A stretch of 64,000 bases of DNA, from assembly GCF_014202315.1 (NCBI RefSeq), contig NZ_JACHGN010000009.1, positions 155,602 through 219,601 of the forward strand. Direction: 5' to 3'. How positions within the stretch are numbered: position 1 is the stretch's first letter; the number at the start of each line of letters is the position of its first letter. Positions 8,471 to 17,351 of this stretch are shown here, in pieces. A program made the position numbers and the translations under genes. The DNA comes from Thermocatellispora tengchongensis (GTDB lineage: Bacteria; Actinomycetota; Actinomycetes; Streptosporangiales; Streptosporangiaceae). The notes beneath the pieces are model-generated. The model did no database searches. It had not been told where the DNA came from and worked only from the letters and a program-made list of their open reading frames with translations.

Positions 8471-8519
8471 CCGCCCGCGGCGGGCGGGATCGGGGATCGC
8501 GGGGACGGGCGGGTAATCC

Positions 8520-8540
8520 GGACGCGCCGTCGGCGCGTCC
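8520..8540 (+). terminator. GC hairpin terminator
   Basis: GGACGCGCC, loop GTC, GGCGCGTCC: a perfect 9-bp stem between the small hypothetical gene and the DUF4352-like gene. Confidence 0.5.
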
Positions 8541-8571
8541 CTTGAGCGCTGATCATCCTCCTGGAGCTCCC

Positions 8572-8802
8572 ATGTCCTATCCGCACCAACCGCCCCACGA
8601 CGCCGAGGGGCAGCAGTTCCGGCCGGCCCTGCTCGCCGAGATCGGCGAGGGTGTCTCGCTGGGCTCCGTCACCATCGCCGAGGGCGACACCCGCAAGGGT
8701 GTGATCGTCTTCGAGGTCCCGCAGTCCGCCGTCATCGCCAGGTTCCAGCTCGCCCTCGACAGCGGCTTCGCCGGCCAGACCGGCGAGTGGCGGACCCGCT
8801 GA
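8572..8802 (+). CDS. DUF4352-like C-terminal domain fragment
   Basis: A 76-residue protein whose second half, GDTRKGVIVFEVPQSAVIAR, resembles the last strands of the DUF4352 (telokin-like) fold, where G-x-x-x-x-G-x-x-x-F-E-V-P is conserved. Full family members are secreted lipoproteins of 150-200 residues with a signal peptide, linker and complete beta-sandwich. Here the signal peptide and the first strands are missing, so this is either a cytosolic mini-version or the remnant of a longer gene. The ATG at 8572 has GGAG six bases upstream. The stop overlaps the longest possible start of the following glycosylase gene. Confidence 0.55.
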   Translation: MSYPHQPPHDAEGQQFRPALLAEIGEGVSLGSVTIAEGDTRKGVIVFEVPQSAVIARFQLALDSGFAGQTGEWRTR

Positions 8803-8821
8803 GCACACCTGGCGGCCGCAG

Positions 8822-8827
8822 TAGGCT
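8822..8827 (+). promoter_or_regulatory. Candidate -10 box (TAGGCT) for leaderless AlkA-like gene
   Basis: TAGGCT ends 7 bases before the GTG at 8835, and no ribosome site is present. This supports a leaderless start there rather than at the upstream GTG (8787). Confidence 0.4.
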
Positions 8828-8834
8828 GCCTGAT

Positions 8835-9791
8835 GTGCCGGAGCGGAGGTGGCGGGCGGAAGCGCGCGTGGACGTCGGGCTGGTGCTGGGGGCGTACCGG
8901 CGGGGGAGCGGCGATCCGGCCTGGCGCGTCGGGGCCGACGGCGCGGTGTGGCGCACCACGCGTACGCCCGACGGTGCGGCCTCGCTGCGGGTGTCGGTCG
9001 TCCCGGGCGAGAGGACCGTGGTGGGCACGGCCTGGGGGCCGGGGGCCGGGTGGGTGCTCGACATGCTGCCTGCGCTGCTGGGGGCCGACGACGACGTGTC
9101 GGGGTTCGCAAACCTCGCCGCCGCGGGACACTCCGTGGTGCGCGACGTGGCCCGGCGGCACCCGGGACTCCGGATCGGGCGTACCGGGCGGGTGTTCGAG
9201 GCCCTGGTGCCCGCGGTCCTGGAGCAGAAGGTGGTGGGCCGGGAGGCGTGGCGGGCGTGGCGGTGGCTGCTGGGCAAGTACGGCGAGCCCGCGCCGGGGC
9301 CGGCTCCCGAAGGGATGCGGGTGGTCCCGCCGCCGGAGGTGTGGCGGCTGATCCCCTCCTGGGACTGGCACCGGGCCGGGGCGGAGGCCGTACGGGCGCG
9401 GACGATCGTCAACGCGGCCCGGCACGCCGCCAAACTGGAGGCGGTGGCCGCGGCCGTGGGCGAGGCGCCGAGCGGCGCGGAGCGGGCGGCGGCCAGCGCG
9501 GAGGCCGACCGGCTGCTGCGCGCGCTGCCCGGGATCGGGGTGTGGACCTCGGCGGAGATCCGGCAGCGGGCCTTCGGCGACGCCGACGCCGTCTCGGTGG
9601 GCGACTACCACCTGCCGTCGCTGGTCGGCTGGGCCCTCACCGGGCGCAAGACCGACGACGCCGGCATGCTGCGGCTGCTCGCCCCCTACCGCGGCCACCG
9701 TCACCGGGTCGCCCGGCTGGTGGAGCTGAGCGGGCTGCGCCCGCCCGCCCGCGGCCCGCGCATGGCCGCACGGGATTTCCGGGCTTTCTGA
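8835..9791 (+). CDS. AlkA-like DNA-3-methyladenine glycosylase (HhH-GPD family)
   Basis: A 318-residue protein of the helix-hairpin-helix DNA glycosylase superfamily, expected to remove alkylated purines in base-excision repair. The C-terminal half has [20 protein letters not shown] (helix region) and the hairpin [21 protein letters not shown], followed by [19 protein letters not shown]. The catalytic Asp of the GPD loop is seen in VGDYHLP, the usual position. The N-terminal half is divergent. The start is uncertain: 8787 overlaps the preceding gene by 16 bases, whereas 8835 has a -10-like TAGGCT correctly spaced for leaderless expression. Confidence 0.85.
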   Translation: MPERRWRAEARVDVGLVLGAYRRGSGDPAWRVGADGAVWRTTRTPDGAASLRVSVVPGERTVVGTAWGPGAGWVLDMLPALLGADDDVSGFANLAAAGHSVVRDVARRHPGLRIGRTGRVFEALVPAVLEQKVVGREAWRAWRWLLGKYGEPAPGPAPEGMRVVPPPEVWRLIPSWDWHRAGAEAVRARTIVNAARHAAKLEAVAAAVGEAPSGAERAAASAEADRLLRALPGIGVWTSAEIRQRAFGDADAVSVGDYHLPSLVGWALTGRKTDDAGMLRLLAPYRGHRHRVARLVELSGLRPPARGPRMAARDFRAF

Positions 9792-9866
9792 CAGAGGTCT
9801 CGCCGGAGCCGCGATCTCTGAGCGTTTTGCCCGCCCCTGGGTGCCGGTGACGTACTCAGGGGGTCG

Positions 9867-9872
9867 TAGTGT
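9867..9872 (+). promoter_or_regulatory. Candidate -10 box (TAGTGT) for leaderless fbiC
   Basis: TAGTGT ends 7 bases before the ATG at 9880. No Shine-Dalgarno sequence lies at the usual distance. It favours MSEPLSP as the N-terminus over the upstream GTG codons at 9841 and 9871. Confidence 0.4.
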
Positions 9873-9879
9873 GCCAGCT

Positions 9880-12498
9880 ATGAGCGAGCCCTTGTCCCCA
9901 GTGCCCTCCGATTCCGCGATGCGCCGGGCCATCGCCCGCGCCCGCGACGGCAAGGCCCTGGACCTGAGCGAGGCGACCGTACTGCTGCACGCCCGCGGAG
10001 ACCACCTGACCGCGCTGATGGACCACGCGGGACGGGTGCGCGACGCGGGCCTCGCCGCGGCCGGACGGCCCGGCGTGATCACCTACAGCCGTAAGGTGTT
10101 CATCCCGTTGACCCGATTGTGCCGGGACCGCTGCGGCTACTGCACGTTCGCCACCGCGCCGGCCAAGCTGCACAGCGCCTTCCTCAGCCCGGACGAAGTG
10201 CTGGAGATCGCCCGCCAGGGTGCGGCGCTCGGCTGCAAGGAGGCCCTGTTCACCCTGGGCGACCGGCCCGAGGACCGGTGGGCGGCGGCGCGCGAGTGGC
10301 TGGACGCGCACGGCTACGACGACACCCTCTCCTACGTACGCGCGATGTCGATCCGGGTGCTGGAGGAGACCGGCCTGCTCCCGCACCTCAACCCGGGCGT
10401 GCTGACCTGGCGCGACCTGCAGCGGCTCAAGCCGGTGGCCCCCTCGATGGGCATGATGCTGGAGACCACCTCGCGCCGGCTGTTCGAGGAGAAGGGGCAG
10501 CCGCACTACGGCTCCCCGGACAAGGACCCGGCCGTACGCCTGCGCGTGCTTGAGGACGCCGGGCGCAGCAACGTCCCGTTCACCACCGGCATCCTGATCG
10601 GCATCGGCGAGACGATCGAGGACCGGGCCGAGTCGATCTTCGCGATCCGGCGGGTGGCGCGCGAGTACGGCGGCGTCCAGGAGGTCATCGTGCAGAACTT
10701 CCGCGCCAAGCCCGACACGGCGATGCGCGGCATGCCCGATGCCGACCTGGAGGAGCTGGCCGCCACGATCGCGGTGGCCCGGCTGGTGCTCGGCCCCCGC
10801 GTGCGGGTGCAGGCCCCGCCGAACCTCATCGGCGAGGAGTACGTGCTGATGCTGCGCGCCGGGATCGACGACTGGGGCGGCGTCTCGCCGCTCACCCCCG
10901 ACCACGTCAACCCCGAGCGTCCCTGGCCGCAGATCGAGGAGCTGGCCGCGCGCACCGCCGCCGCCGGGTTCGAGCTGCGCGAGCGGCTGACGATCTACCC
11001 CGAGTACGTGCGCGCGGGCGAGCCGTGGCTGGACCCGCGGCTGCGCGAGCACGTCGCCGCGCTGGCCGACCCGGAGACCGGCCTCGCCCGCGAGGACGCC
11101 GTGATCGTGGGACGCCCGTGGCAGGAGCCCGACGGCGGGTTCGCGGCGGCGGGCCGTACCGACCTGCACGTGGCGGTGGACACCGAGGGCCGCTCCGCCG
11201 ATCGGCGCGAGGACTTCGACAACGTGTACGGCGACTGGGACGCGCTGAAGGAGCGCGCCGCCGCGGCGGCCCGGACCACCACGGCGGCCGACTCCGACGT
11301 GGCGCAGGCGCTCCGGCGCGCCGAGCGCGACCCGGCGGGGATCGGCGACGCCGACGCGCTGGTGCTGCTCGGGCTGGCCGGCGACCAGGAGGGCCGCGGC
11401 GCCGACGACGCCGCCCTGGACGAGCTGTGCCGCATCGCCGACGGGCTGCGCCGCGAGGCCGTGGGCGACGACATCACCTACGTCGTCAACCGGAACATCA
11501 ACTTCACCAACGTCTGCTACACCGGCTGCCGATTCTGCGCCTTCGCCCAGCGCCGCACCGACGCCGACGCGTACACCCTGTCGCTGGACCAGGTGGCCGA
11601 CCGCGCGTACGAGGCGTGGCAGGCCGGCGCCACCGAGGTGTGCATGCAGGGCGGCATCCACCCCGACCTGCCCGGTTCGGCCTACTTCGACATCGCACGG
11701 GCGGTCAAGGAGCGGGTGCCCGAGATGCACGTGCACGCGTTCTCGCCCATGGAGGTCGTCAACGGCGCCAGCCGGACCGACATGTCGATCGAGGACTGGC
11801 TGCTCGCCGCCCGCGAGGCCGGCGTGGACTCCCTGCCCGGCACGGCGGCGGAGATCCTGGACGACGACGTGCGCTGGGTGCTCACCAAGGGCAAGCTCCC
11901 GACCCGCGAGTGGGTGGAGGTGATCACCACGGCCCACCGCGTCGGCATCCCGACCACGGCGACCATGATGTACGGCCACGTGGACACGCACGAGCACTGG
12001 GTCAGGCACCTGCGCCTGATCCGCGGCATCCAGGAGGAGACCGGCGGCTTCTCGGAGTTCGTGCTGCTGCCCTTCGTGCACACCAGCGCCCCCATCTACC
12101 TCGCGGGCGTGGCCCGGCCGGGCCCGACGGCCAGGGAGAACCGCGCGGTGCACGCCCTGGCCCGGATCATGCTGCACGGCGCGATCAAGAACATCCAGTG
12201 CTCGTGGGTCAAGCTCCGCGACGACCTGTGCCGCCAGGTGCTCCAGGGCGGGGTCAACGACCTCGGCGGCACCCTGATGGAGGAGACGATCAGCCGCATG
12301 GCGGGCTCGGAGAACGGCTCGTACAAGACCATCAGCGAGATCGTGAAGATGGCCGAGCCCACCGGCCGCCCGGTCCGCCAGCGTCTGACCGGCTACGGCG
12401 AGCCCAGCGAGGAACGCAAGGCCGCCGCGGCCGCCAGCGACGGCGTGTGCCAGAGCGTCCGCCGCGCCTCCCTGCCCCTCCTGGAGGGCAGCGCCTGA
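9880..12498 (+). CDS. fbiC: FO synthase, CofG-CofH fusion (F420 biosynthesis)
   Basis: An 872-residue fused radical-SAM enzyme that makes 7,8-didemethyl-8-hydroxy-5-deazariboflavin (FO), the chromophore of coenzyme F420, from tyrosine and a ribityl-diaminouracil. Two complete 4Fe-4S motifs (C-x3-C-x2-C) are present. CRDRCGYC at residues 81-88 belongs to the CofG half. CYTGCRFC at residues 546-553 belongs to the CofH half. Both are preceded by the expected strands ([16 protein letters not shown] and [12 protein letters not shown]). The length matches actinobacterial FbiC. fbiB and fbiA lie 2 kb downstream on the opposite strand, which concentrates the F420 pathway here, unlike in M. tuberculosis, where fbiC is remote from fbiAB. 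Confidence 0.96.
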   Translation: MSEPLSPVPSDSAMRRAIARARDGKALDLSEATVLLHARGDHLTALMDHAGRVRDAGLAAAGRPGVITYSRKVFIPLTRLCRDRCGYCTFATAPAKLHSAFLSPDEVLEIARQGAALGCKEALFTLGDRPEDRWAAAREWLDAHGYDDTLSYVRAMSIRVLEETGLLPHLNPGVLTWRDLQRLKPVAPSMGMMLETTSRRLFEEKGQPHYGSPDKDPAVRLRVLEDAGRSNVPFTTGILIGIGETIEDRAESIFAIRRVAREYGGVQEVIVQNFRAKPDTAMRGMPDADLEELAATIAVARLVLGPRVRVQAPPNLIGEEYVLMLRAGIDDWGGVSPLTPDHVNPERPWPQIEELAARTAAAGFELRERLTIYPEYVRAGEPWLDPRLREHVAALADPETGLAREDAVIVGRPWQEPDGGFAAAGRTDLHVAVDTEGRSADRREDFDNVYGDWDALKERAAAAARTTTAADSDVAQALRRAERDPAGIGDADALVLLGLAGDQEGRGADDAALDELCRIADGLRREAVGDDITYVVNRNINFTNVCYTGCRFCAFAQRRTDADAYTLSLDQVADRAYEAWQAGATEVCMQGGIHPDLPGSAYFDIARAVKERVPEMHVHAFSPMEVVNGASRTDMSIEDWLLAAREAGVDSLPGTAAEILDDDVRWVLTKGKLPTREWVEVITTAHRVGIPTTATMMYGHVDTHEHWVRHLRLIRGIQEETGGFSEFVLLPFVHTSAPIYLAGVARPGPTARENRAVHALARIMLHGAIKNIQCSWVKLRDDLCRQVLQGGVNDLGGTLMEETISRMAGSENGSYKTISEIVKMAEPTGRPVRQRLTGYGEPSEERKAAAAASDGVCQSVRRASLPLLEGSA

Positions 12499-12525
12499 CG
12501 TTATAACAAGTTTCATATTTCTCCG

Positions 12526-14601
12526 GTGCACAGGCTTGCGCCGCGTCCGGTGCTGATTGGAAGAATCGTCTACTCCAGGCGAGCGGATGGCTGGAGTCGG
12601 GTCGTGCCAAGGTCGGAGGAGCGCAGGGAGCGTAGCGACCGGAGTGACGAGGGAAGACATGACCCTCGTGGCGCCGAAGCCCCGCGCGTGCGGGGCCCGC
12701 GCAATAAGCAGGGCTTGGGCGCGGGTCGTGTCTGGACTGAGGAGCGCAGGGAGCGTAGCGACCGGAGTGACGAGGGAAGACATGACCCTCGTGGCGCCCA
12801 AGCCCCGCGCGTGCGGAGCACGCGCAATAAGCAGGGCCGGCATCGTGCCGCGCTGGACTCCGGAGGGCGCAGGCGGCGGGCGCGGTTGCGCGGCGGGCTC
12901 GCGTTCGCCGCGCTGGCCGCGGCGCTGCTGGCCATCGTGGTGGTCGTGATCGACCGTGCGGGGCCGTGCTCGGCGCGGGAACCGGTTCTCGTCCGGGTCG
13001 CGGCGGCGGTGGACGTGGCGCCGGCGGTGATGGAGGCGGCGGTCGCCTTCAACGGCGGCAGGGCCGAGGTGGACGGCCGGTGCGTGCTGGTGCAGGTGAC
13101 CGAGGAGCCGCCCGCCACCGTCCTGCGTACGCTGATCGGCGACCGCGCCGGGGTGCTGGAGGAACGGCCCGACGGGTGGATCGCCGACTCCTCGGCCTGG
13201 ATCAGGCTGGCCCGCAAGCAGGGGGCGCGCGACCTGGCCGAGGGAGAGACCGTGGTCGCCACCTCGCCGCTGGTCTTCGCCACGCGGCGGTCGCTGGCCG
13301 ACCGGTTCGCGGTCGGCAGGATCGAGATGAACTGGCGCATGGTGTTCCCCGCCACGATCCGGGGCCGGTTGCGGCCGACGGAACAGGAGCCGGACGTCGT
13401 ACGGGTGCCCGACCCGTCGCTCGCGGGCGCGGGCATCGCCACCGTGGCGGCGGCCCGGGACATCGTGGGGTCGGGGCCGGAGGCCGACAAGGCGCTGACC
13501 GCCTTCGTACGCTGGGCGCAGGCGGGCTCGGCCCCCGACTACCGCAGCATGCTCGCCGCCGTGGACGACCGCGCGTTCTGGAGCAGGCCGGTCGTCATCG
13601 TCCCGGAGCAGTCGGTGTGGCAGCACAACCGGCAGGGCGCCGCCGCCGACCCGGTGGTGGCCCTGCATCCGCGCGAGGGCACGATCAACCTCGACTACCC
13701 CTACGTCGTCAGCGCCACCGACCCCGCCACGGCGGCCGGGGCGCGGGCGTTCGGGGAGTGGCTGCGCTCCGGGAGCGTGCAGGAGACCGTGCGCAGGATG
13801 GGGTTCCGCTCGGCGGACGGCGCGCTGCCCCCGTACGGCGGCGGCCCCGGCCTGCCCACCGAACGCCCCCGCGCCCGGCCGTCGATCTCACCCGACATGA
13901 TCGACGAGGCGCTGACCGCGTGGAGCCGGCTCGCCCCGCCGACCAACATCCTGGTCCTGGCCGACTCCTCCCGGCACATGGCCGGCCCGATCGAGGGGGA
14001 GAAGGGCGCCACCCGGTCCTCGGTGGCGCTGCGCGCGGCCAGGCTCGGGCTCCAGCTCTTCCCCGACTCCACGCACATGGGGCTGTGGGAGTTCGCCGAG
14101 GGGATACGCGAGGGCGAGCCGTACGCCGAGCGGGTGGGCCTCGGCCCGATCGCCGAACCGCCCGGCGAGACCCCGCGCAGCGGCGACCTCACCCGGCGCA
14201 GCCGCCTGGACGCCCTCACCCAGACCATGCGCGCGCACCCGAAGCTGGACAGCTCGCTGTACGACACGATCCTGGCCGGGTTCCGCGAGGTGACCGGGAA
14301 CTACGACAGCGCCATGAACAACACGCTGCTCGTCATCACCGCCGGGCGCGACGACGGCACCGGGGTGTCGCGGCGCGAGCTGGTGGAGACCCTGCGCGAG
14401 GAGTGGAGCCCGGACCAGCCGGTCCAGATCGTCGTGGTCGCCTTCGGCGACGGCTCCGACCGCGCCGGGCTGAACGAGATCGTGTCGGTCACCAACGGCT
14501 CCCTGCACGTCGCGTCCGAGCCCGGCGAGATCATCGACGTCTTCCTGTCGGCACTGGCCCGCCGCCTGTGCCACCCCACCTGCCCGAAGGCGGCGGGCTA
14601 G
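12526..14601 (+). CDS. Substrate-binding and von Willebrand A domain membrane protein
   Basis: Up to 691 residues. After a basic N-terminus a single hydrophobic segment ([18 protein letters not shown], about 128-145) anchors an extracytoplasmic part. The first half resembles an extracellular solute-binding fold ([20 protein letters not shown], later [12 protein letters not shown]). The second half is a VWA domain starting at [12 protein letters not shown]. The MIDAS motif D-x-S-x-S reads D-S-S-R-H, so the last Ser is replaced and metal binding may be altered. The N-terminal ~105 residues include two translated copies of a DNA repeat; the original start was probably near GRHRAAL, where related proteins plausibly begin. 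The true start is therefore uncertain. Its stop overlaps the fbiB stop tail to tail. The role is unknown. Confidence 0.75.
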   Translation: MHRLAPRPVLIGRIVYSRRADGWSRVVPRSEERRERSDRSDEGRHDPRGAEAPRVRGPRNKQGLGAGRVWTEERRERSDRSDEGRHDPRGAQAPRVRSTRNKQGRHRAALDSGGRRRRARLRGGLAFAALAAALLAIVVVVIDRAGPCSAREPVLVRVAAAVDVAPAVMEAAVAFNGGRAEVDGRCVLVQVTEEPPATVLRTLIGDRAGVLEERPDGWIADSSAWIRLARKQGARDLAEGETVVATSPLVFATRRSLADRFAVGRIEMNWRMVFPATIRGRLRPTEQEPDVVRVPDPSLAGAGIATVAAARDIVGSGPEADKALTAFVRWAQAGSAPDYRSMLAAVDDRAFWSRPVVIVPEQSVWQHNRQGAAADPVVALHPREGTINLDYPYVVSATDPATAAGARAFGEWLRSGSVQETVRRMGFRSADGALPPYGGGPGLPTERPRARPSISPDMIDEALTAWSRLAPPTNILVLADSSRHMAGPIEGEKGATRSSVALRAARLGLQLFPDSTHMGLWEFAEGIREGEPYAERVGLGPIAEPPGETPRSGDLTRRSRLDALTQTMRAHPKLDSSLYDTILAGFREVTGNYDSAMNNTLLVITAGRDDGTGVSRRELVETLREEWSPDQPVQIVVVAFGDGSDRAGLNEIVSVTNGSLHVASEPGEIIDVFLSALARRLCHPTCPKAAG
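12598..12837. repeat. Interspersed repeat element, two tandem copies of about 117 bp
   Basis: Copies occupy 12598-12714 and 12722-12837 and differ at few positions. Each has GGAGCGCAG and GGAGCGTAG nonamers, then GAGTGACGAGGGAAGACATG, CCCCGCGCGTGCGG and finally CGCAATAAGCAGGGC. The spacing between copies (GGAGCGCAGG at 12618 and 12741) is 123 bases, a multiple of three, so both are translated in the same frame as the following gene ([19 protein letters not shown] in each copy). A degenerate inverted relative lies near 20.47-20.54 kb. Confidence 0.85.
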
Positions 14602-15875
14602 CGTACGACGTAGAAGGCGGCGGGGTCGCGCGGCGGCCGGTCGCGGGGCGGGGCCGCCGGGTGGCCGACCGCGACCGCGCCCATCGGGTCCCAGGAGGCG
14701 GGCAGGCCGAGCACGTCGCGCACGACCGGGCGGCAGAACATCGTGGAGGACACCCACGCCGACCCCAGGCCCTCCACCGCGAGCTGCACCAGCAGGTTCT
14801 GCACGCCCGCGCCCGCCGCCACCACGAACATCTCCCGCTCTGCGGCGTTGCGCCGGTCGTCGCGGTAGGCGTGCGAGCCGTCCATGACCAGGCACGGCAC
14901 GACGAGGTACGGCGCGTCGCGCAGCACGTCGCCCCGCCTGATCCGCTTGGCGATCGACTCCTCGGTGAAGCCGTCGCCGCGCAGGTCGGCGATCCAGGCG
15001 TCGCGCATGGCGTCCAGCAGCTTGGTCCGGGTCTCGGGGCGCTCCAGCAGCACGAACCGCCACGGCGTGGTGTGGTGCGGGGCGGGGGCGGCGATGGCCG
15101 CGGCCACCGCACGGCGTACGGCCTCGCCGTCCACGGGGCGGTCGTCGAACTCGCGGATGGTGCGCCGCGCGAACACCACGTCCCTGGAGCCGTAGCGGAA
15201 CAGGTCGTCGTCGGCGGCCCGGACCAGCGCCCGCGCGCCCGGCCCGTCGTCCTCGGTGACCAGCCCGGCCAGCCCGCGCACGACCGCGACCGGCACCCCG
15301 GCCAGCTTGCCCTTGACCAGTTCGGCCGCCGCGGCGATCTCGTCGATGACCGCGGTGACGGTGACCGACAGCGGGTTGCCGTGGGTGTCCTCGCGGCCCC
15401 GGTAGTCCTCGACCGGCTTCACGCCCGCCGCGCCGATCGCCACGTCGGTGAGCCCGTTGCGCCAGGGCCGGCCGAAGGTGTCGGAGACGATCACGCCCGC
15501 TCGCACCCCGAGCCGTTCCCGCAGCCCGGCCCGGATGCGGCGGGCGGAGGCGTCGCTGTCCTCGGGCAGCAGCAGCACCGTGCCCGGCTCGGTGTTGGAG
15601 GCGTCCACGCCGGCCGCCGCCATCACCAGGCCGTGCCGGTTCTGGGAGATCACGGTGTCGCCGCGCCGCGCCACCACGCGCACGGTCTCCTCGGCTATCG
15701 CGGCCGAGCGGTCGGCGGCGGCGCGCAGCCGTCCCTCCGCCTTGCTCACGATCTTCGAGGTGACGACGAGGATGTCGCCGTCGGCGAGGTCCGGCGCCGC
15801 GGCGGCGATCAGGCCGGCCACGTCGTCGCCCGCCCGCACCTCGCCGATGCCGGTCACCGGCCTGATCTCGATCAT
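14598..15875 (-). CDS. fbiB: Coenzyme F420:L-glutamate ligase, bifunctional with FMN nitroreductase-like domain
   Basis: A 425-residue two-domain enzyme. Residues 1 to about 235 are the CofE-type ligase that adds glutamates to F420-0 using GTP ([20 protein letters not shown], then [35 protein letters not shown] and [18 protein letters not shown], all conserved). Residues from about 240 onward form a nitroreductase-like FMN domain ([28 protein letters not shown]) that in FbiB reduces dehydro-F420. The length and fusion match actinobacterial FbiB. Its ATG overlaps the fbiA stop as ATGA, so the two are translationally coupled. The start MIEIR is preferred over longer frames for that reason. Confidence 0.96.
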   Translation of the reverse strand: MIEIRPVTGIGEVRAGDDVAGLIAAAAPDLADGDILVVTSKIVSKAEGRLRAAADRSAAIAEETVRVVARRGDTVISQNRHGLVMAAAGVDASNTEPGTVLLLPEDSDASARRIRAGLRERLGVRAGVIVSDTFGRPWRNGLTDVAIGAAGVKPVEDYRGREDTHGNPLSVTVTAVIDEIAAAAELVKGKLAGVPVAVVRGLAGLVTEDDGPGARALVRAADDDLFRYGSRDVVFARRTIREFDDRPVDGEAVRRAVAAAIAAPAPHHTTPWRFVLLERPETRTKLLDAMRDAWIADLRGDGFTEESIAKRIRRGDVLRDAPYLVVPCLVMDGSHAYRDDRRNAAEREMFVVAAGAGVQNLLVQLAVEGLGSAWVSSTMFCRPVVRDVLGLPASWDPMGAVAVGHPAAPPRDRPPRDPAAFYVVR

Positions 15876-16807
15876 GCGAACTCCCGGGCGAGGTCGAGCG
15901 CCGCGCGGGCCATGGCGGTGGTGGCCTCCGGGTCGCTCATGAGCAGCGGCCGGGCCACCACGCGTACGCCGTCCAGGCGCACGTCCGCGTCCTCCTCCGC
16001 GACCAGCCAGCCGTCGATCAGGTCGGCGCCGTAGTGGGCGAGCACGGCCTGCGCCGAGGTCTCCACCCCGATCGCGGTCAGGCAGGCGTCGGCCATGCCC
16101 CGCACCGGCGCCCCGCCGATGATCGGTGACACGCCGACGACGGTCTTGGCGGCCACGGCCTCGCGGATGCCCCTGATCTGCAGGATGGTGCCGATGCTGA
16201 CCACCGGGTTGGACGGCGGCAGGATCACCACGTCGGCCTCGCCGATCGCCTCCAGCACCCCCGGGGCCGGCCGGGCGTCGTCGGCGCCGACCAGCGCGAT
16301 CTCCTCGGCGGGCACCGAGGCCCGCAGCCGTACCCACCACTCCTGGAAGTGGATCGCCCGCCGCCCGTGCTCGTCGTCGATCACGACATGCGTCTCGGTC
16401 CGGTCGTCGCTCATCGGGATCAGCCGTACGCCCGGCTGCCACCGCGCGCACAACGCCTCGGTCACCTGCGACAGCGGGTATCCGGCGTTCAGCATCTGGG
16501 TGCGGACGATGTGGGTGGCGAAGTCGCGGTCGCCGAGCCCGAACCACTGCGGCTGCACGCCGTACGCGGCCAGCTCCTCCTTCACGACGTGCGACTCCTT
16601 GGCCCGGCCCCACCCCTGCTCCTCGTCGATCCCGCCGCCGAGCGTGTACATGACGGTGTCGAGGTCGGGACAGACCCGCAGGCCGAACAGGGTGATGTCA
16701 TCGCCGGTGTTCCCGATGACGGTGATCTGCGCGTCGGGCTCCGCGGCCCGCAGGCCCCGCAGGAAACGCGCGCCGCCGATGCCACCGGCGAGGGAGACAA
16801 TACGCAT
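15872..16807 (-). CDS. fbiA: 2-phospho-L-lactate/phosphoenolpyruvate transferase (F420-0 precursor synthesis)
   Basis: A 311-residue CofD-family enzyme that joins FO to the activated (lactyl or enolpyruvyl) diphospho-guanosine to give F420-0 or its dehydro form. The N-terminus [19 protein letters not shown] is the glycine-rich substrate loop. [20 protein letters not shown] is the metal-binding and FO-binding segment. [13 protein letters not shown] and the later [18 protein letters not shown] complete the family core. The start is the ATG at 16807 with a G-rich ribosome site. The frame stays open upstream through a minisatellite, but that part has no family resemblance. It overlaps fbiB by 4 bases. 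The guanylyltransferase FbiD is not in the window. Confidence 0.96.
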   Translation of the reverse strand: MRIVSLAGGIGGARFLRGLRAAEPDAQITVIGNTGDDITLFGLRVCPDLDTVMYTLGGGIDEEQGWGRAKESHVVKEELAAYGVQPQWFGLGDRDFATHIVRTQMLNAGYPLSQVTEALCARWQPGVRLIPMSDDRTETHVVIDDEHGRRAIHFQEWWVRLRASVPAEEIALVGADDARPAPGVLEAIGEADVVILPPSNPVVSIGTILQIRGIREAVAAKTVVGVSPIIGGAPVRGMADACLTAIGVETSAQAVLAHYGADLIDGWLVAEEDADVRLDGVRVVARPLLMSDPEATTAMARAALDLAREFA

Positions 16808-16913
16808 GCCCCCAGTCTCGCGCGTCCGCGACGCCGAGCCGCGCCCGCCCCACTCCTCACCGGCGGGGACCCATGGCCGCCATGGCGGATCGTGATCGGC
16901 CAGTGCCGGGCCG

Positions 16914-17060
16914 GTGGACGGTCGGTGCCGGGCCGGTGGCCGGGCAGTGGACGGTCGGTGCCGGGCCGGTGGCCGGGCAGTGGACGGTCGGTGCCGGGCC
17001 GGTGGCCGGGCAGTGGACGGTCCGTGCCCGGCCGGTGGCCGGACAGTGGACGGCCGGTGG
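16914..17060. repeat. 33-bp minisatellite upstream of fbiA
   Basis: Three perfect 33-bp units begin at 16914, 16947 and 16980 (GTGGACGGTCGGTGCCGGGC and so on). A fourth with three changes begins at 17013, and degenerate copies continue to about 17130. Because 33 is a multiple of three, every frame stays open across it. It lies between fbiA (minus) and the membrane protein gene (plus), in the presumed divergent promoter region. Confidence 0.9.
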
Positions 17061-17351
17061 CCGGACCAGTGGCCGTGCCAGTGGATGGACCAGCGGATAG
17101 CCCAGTGGATGGACCAGCGGACGGCCGGTGGGCGGCCGGTGGTCACGGAACTGTTCCGGCCGGGAGAGGGTCTTGTGATCGTTTCGGGATCGTCGTCGGC
17201 GGGCTGCTGACCTGCCAATCTGCCGGAAAAACTAGGAAAAAGTGCATCTTTGGGCACTAATGGGTTTCATGAGGTTGATGGGTGTACCGACACCAAAGTC
17301 AGCCATGTGCAAAACTTCCCGGGTGCGACACGGACCTTCTTGGGGGCAGTA
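17061..17351. other. Divergent intergenic region between fbiA and the Gln/Pro-rich membrane protein
   Basis: It contains the tail of the minisatellite and then a less GC-rich stretch (about 17.22-17.32 kb) with AGTGC...GCACT and GGTGT...ACACC inverted repeats. This stretch probably holds the promoter of the downstream gene. No gene was recognised. Confidence 0.4.

Noticed and set aside
10000-12500. Very long open frames antisense to fbiC and to other genes
   Set aside because: In DNA this GC-rich, the complementary frames of real genes stay open by codon bias; the fbiC strand carries both radical-SAM motifs.
16914-17060. CRISPR array or phage attachment site
   Set aside because: Head-to-tail 33-bp units without spacers; there is no integrase or tRNA nearby.
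16808-17257. N-terminal extension of FbiA through the 33-bp repeats
   Set aside because: The frame is open only because the repeat unit is a multiple of three. FbiA family proteins begin at MRIVSLAGG, and a ribosome-site-like sequence precedes that ATG.
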